Shown here: piece by piece, positions 62,801 to 64,000 of the stretch
How the letters are laid out: the number at the start of each line of letters is the position of its first letter
Position numbering within the stretch: position 1 is the stretch's first letter
From: Wolfiporia cocos
Taxonomy: Eukaryota; Basidiomycota; Agaricomycetes; Polyporales; Phaeolaceae
Length of the DNA: 64,000 bases
Direction of reading: 5' to 3'
NCBI GenBank assembly: GCA_029448655.1
Contig: JACCLO010000013.1
Location: 372,001 to 436,000, forward strand
Notes under the pieces: generated by a model
What the model saw: only the letters and a program-made list of their open reading frames with translations
Databases searched by the model: none
What the model was told of the DNA's origin: nothing
Translations under genes and position numbers: made by a program

Positions 62801-64000
62801 TATAATTGCATCACATACTGCGTTGTATCACAGCCATTGCAGACTTTCATAGCTCATTGCGTGTCTCCGCGCATGAGACTGCATGCATATAAGGGCTGTG
62901 AAGTTCCCGAATGCGGTAAGGCGTGGAGGTTATCGGTTACTGCTTGGGCTCAGCGCTGCACAAGTTTCAAGCATCAGAAAAGATAAAGGTCTGCTGAGGC
63001 GCTGAGATCAGCGATACAGGGCGCTATCAGCATGTTTCAGCGGTCTCAATGGCGCCCAGAACGCGAGGCTCACCAATATCCTAGATCCTTGACTTTCTCG
63101 CTTCAGCAATCGCTTCGGCAACAGCCTCCTCAGCAATGATACCTTTGGGCGATAAGTAATTTGTGTCGTATAGATAGGCGAAGATAATGATACGCGATAC
63201 TGGGACATAATACATTAGCTCCATTAACATGCGAAGTAATGCTATGATGGCTTTTTGGCTCGACGATTGCATGCAGGATTTCAAACGTAGTTGTCAAGTA
63301 GCGAGGTTTTAATGCTGCCAAGTATTATGTGAGCACTCTACACCCCAACAGCAGTCATTTTCGTCGTTATGATGGTGTCTACTCATAATTCATAGCCTTC
63401 GTATGCTTATGCTTGTGCGCGAAGATCTTGATGCAGGATTGCTGATCACGTCAAAGCGCTGAGGTGCGATCTCAGCGCTTCATCGGAAGTTTCGGCAACT
63501 TCCATCGATCCTAATGAATGCTCCTGTTCCTGAGGCCTGATGGTTGCATACATTAAGATGGAGGCAACCGCTTACTGCCTTAGTGATGAAATCTACACTT
63601 TCGATAGGACCTGTGCAGCTGATAAGGAGCCTGAGCGTTTGTATGCGCGGAGGCGTATATATGCTGGTTGCAATGAGGTTGATACGGCCTTACATTGTAC
63701 AAACTGGTTATGGAATCATCTCAAGAGACAGCTGCGCTGCAGTACTATGAGACTAGGTGACCCAGCCTCGATTCTCAACAGTGGTCCGCTTATACTGAGG
63801 CAGACAGTTTGATCGGCGCTTACTGTAGTGTTGCAGCGTCAGGTACCTGTTTTGTTCACATTGCTCATGTCAGCCATTTATATTGATGCCAGCTATTTAG
63901 CATTGCTCATTTACGAGCTCAATATTACGCTTGCGGACGAGATACAATATGCGTGGAAAAGCTCCGCCAGGAGCTACAAGATAATATTTGCTCTGAACCG
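59883..64000. other. Right-end spacer without recognisable genes
   Basis: About 4.1 kb. Short frames on both strands (for example 60491-60688, starting MLRAHALPDHPITEELAEIQ) show no domain. The minisatellite at 61875-62030 is the only clear structure. AGCGCTGAG-type palindromic words recur around 62990 and 63450. Confidence 0.45.
61875..62030 (+). repeat. 31-bp minisatellite, about five diverged units
   Basis: Units begin GGCATCTGGTGAATTGTTGC or a close variant at about 61875, 61907, 61938, 61969 and 62000. The first and last units are the most diverged. A trace of the unit (CACCAGATGCCA) recurs in inverted form just after, near 62029. Confidence 0.75.

Noticed and set aside
1..64000. CRISPR arrays, operons and bacterial-type signals
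   Set aside because: No regularly spaced direct repeats with unique spacers. Introns and gene families show a fungal nuclear genome.

Overview
The window looks like nuclear DNA of an agaricomycete (mushroom-forming) basidiomycete, probably a polypore-like species. Protein-coding genes are broken by many GT-AG introns of about 47-80 nt. Gene families typical of that class are present: a HET-domain protein, a DUF6533 membrane protein, a Plavaka-type transposase and chromodomain Ty3/Gypsy elements. The gene-bearing left part is GC-rich and the right part is AT-richer and full of repeats. The lineage is inferred from gene content, not from a marker gene.

Left part (1-28.6 kb), ordinary chromosomal genes: a Spg1/Tem1-type septation GTPase (809-1767, +); a long gene-poor GC-rich stretch; a probable F-box protein (7872-9141, +); ribosomal protein eL24 with a first coding exon that is only the ATG (10134-10760, +); a coiled-coil protein built on 7-residue repeats (11102-12373, -), with a decayed partial copy at 14807-15043; a Zn2Cys6 transcription factor (16133-18241, +) tail to tail with a nine-exon aldo-keto reductase (18518-19888, -); a Ser-rich hypothetical protein (20269-21855, -); a 13-exon F-box/WD40 protein (22646-26382, +); and a single-exon HET-domain protein (27006-28598, +).

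Right part (28.6-64 kb), a transposon-rich island. A complete and probably young Ty3/Gypsy chromovirus lies at 30736-38723 on the minus strand. It has identical-looking 542-bp LTRs, a GCTCC target duplication, Gag, Pol and a third overlapping ORF with zinc knuckles. Pol carries an extra dUTPase domain between protease and reverse transcriptase. The element landed inside a ~458-bp tandem repeat array downstream of two overlapping hypothetical genes. Next come two very large perfect palindromes (arms 137 and 192 bp) on either side of a DUF6698-like gene and a captured fragment of the splicing factor SF3B1/Hsh155, then a Plavaka-type transposase gene (48009-51776, -). A second LTR element (53413-59471, +) has identical-looking 1096-bp LTRs and a TTAAG target duplication but no gag-pol. 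It sits exactly on the splice acceptor of a DUF6533 membrane-protein gene (52224-59882). The last 4 kb holds no recognisable gene.

The most notable result is that both LTR elements carry, one base inside the 5' LTR, an 11-13 nt sequence perfectly complementary to a stretch of their own LTR 31-35 nt downstream of a TATATAA box. This is the layout expected for Tf1/sushi-type self-primed reverse transcription. The dUTPase-bearing, three-frame chromovirus and the splice-acceptor insertion are the other strongest leads. All homology calls are by eye and from memory; no database search was run.
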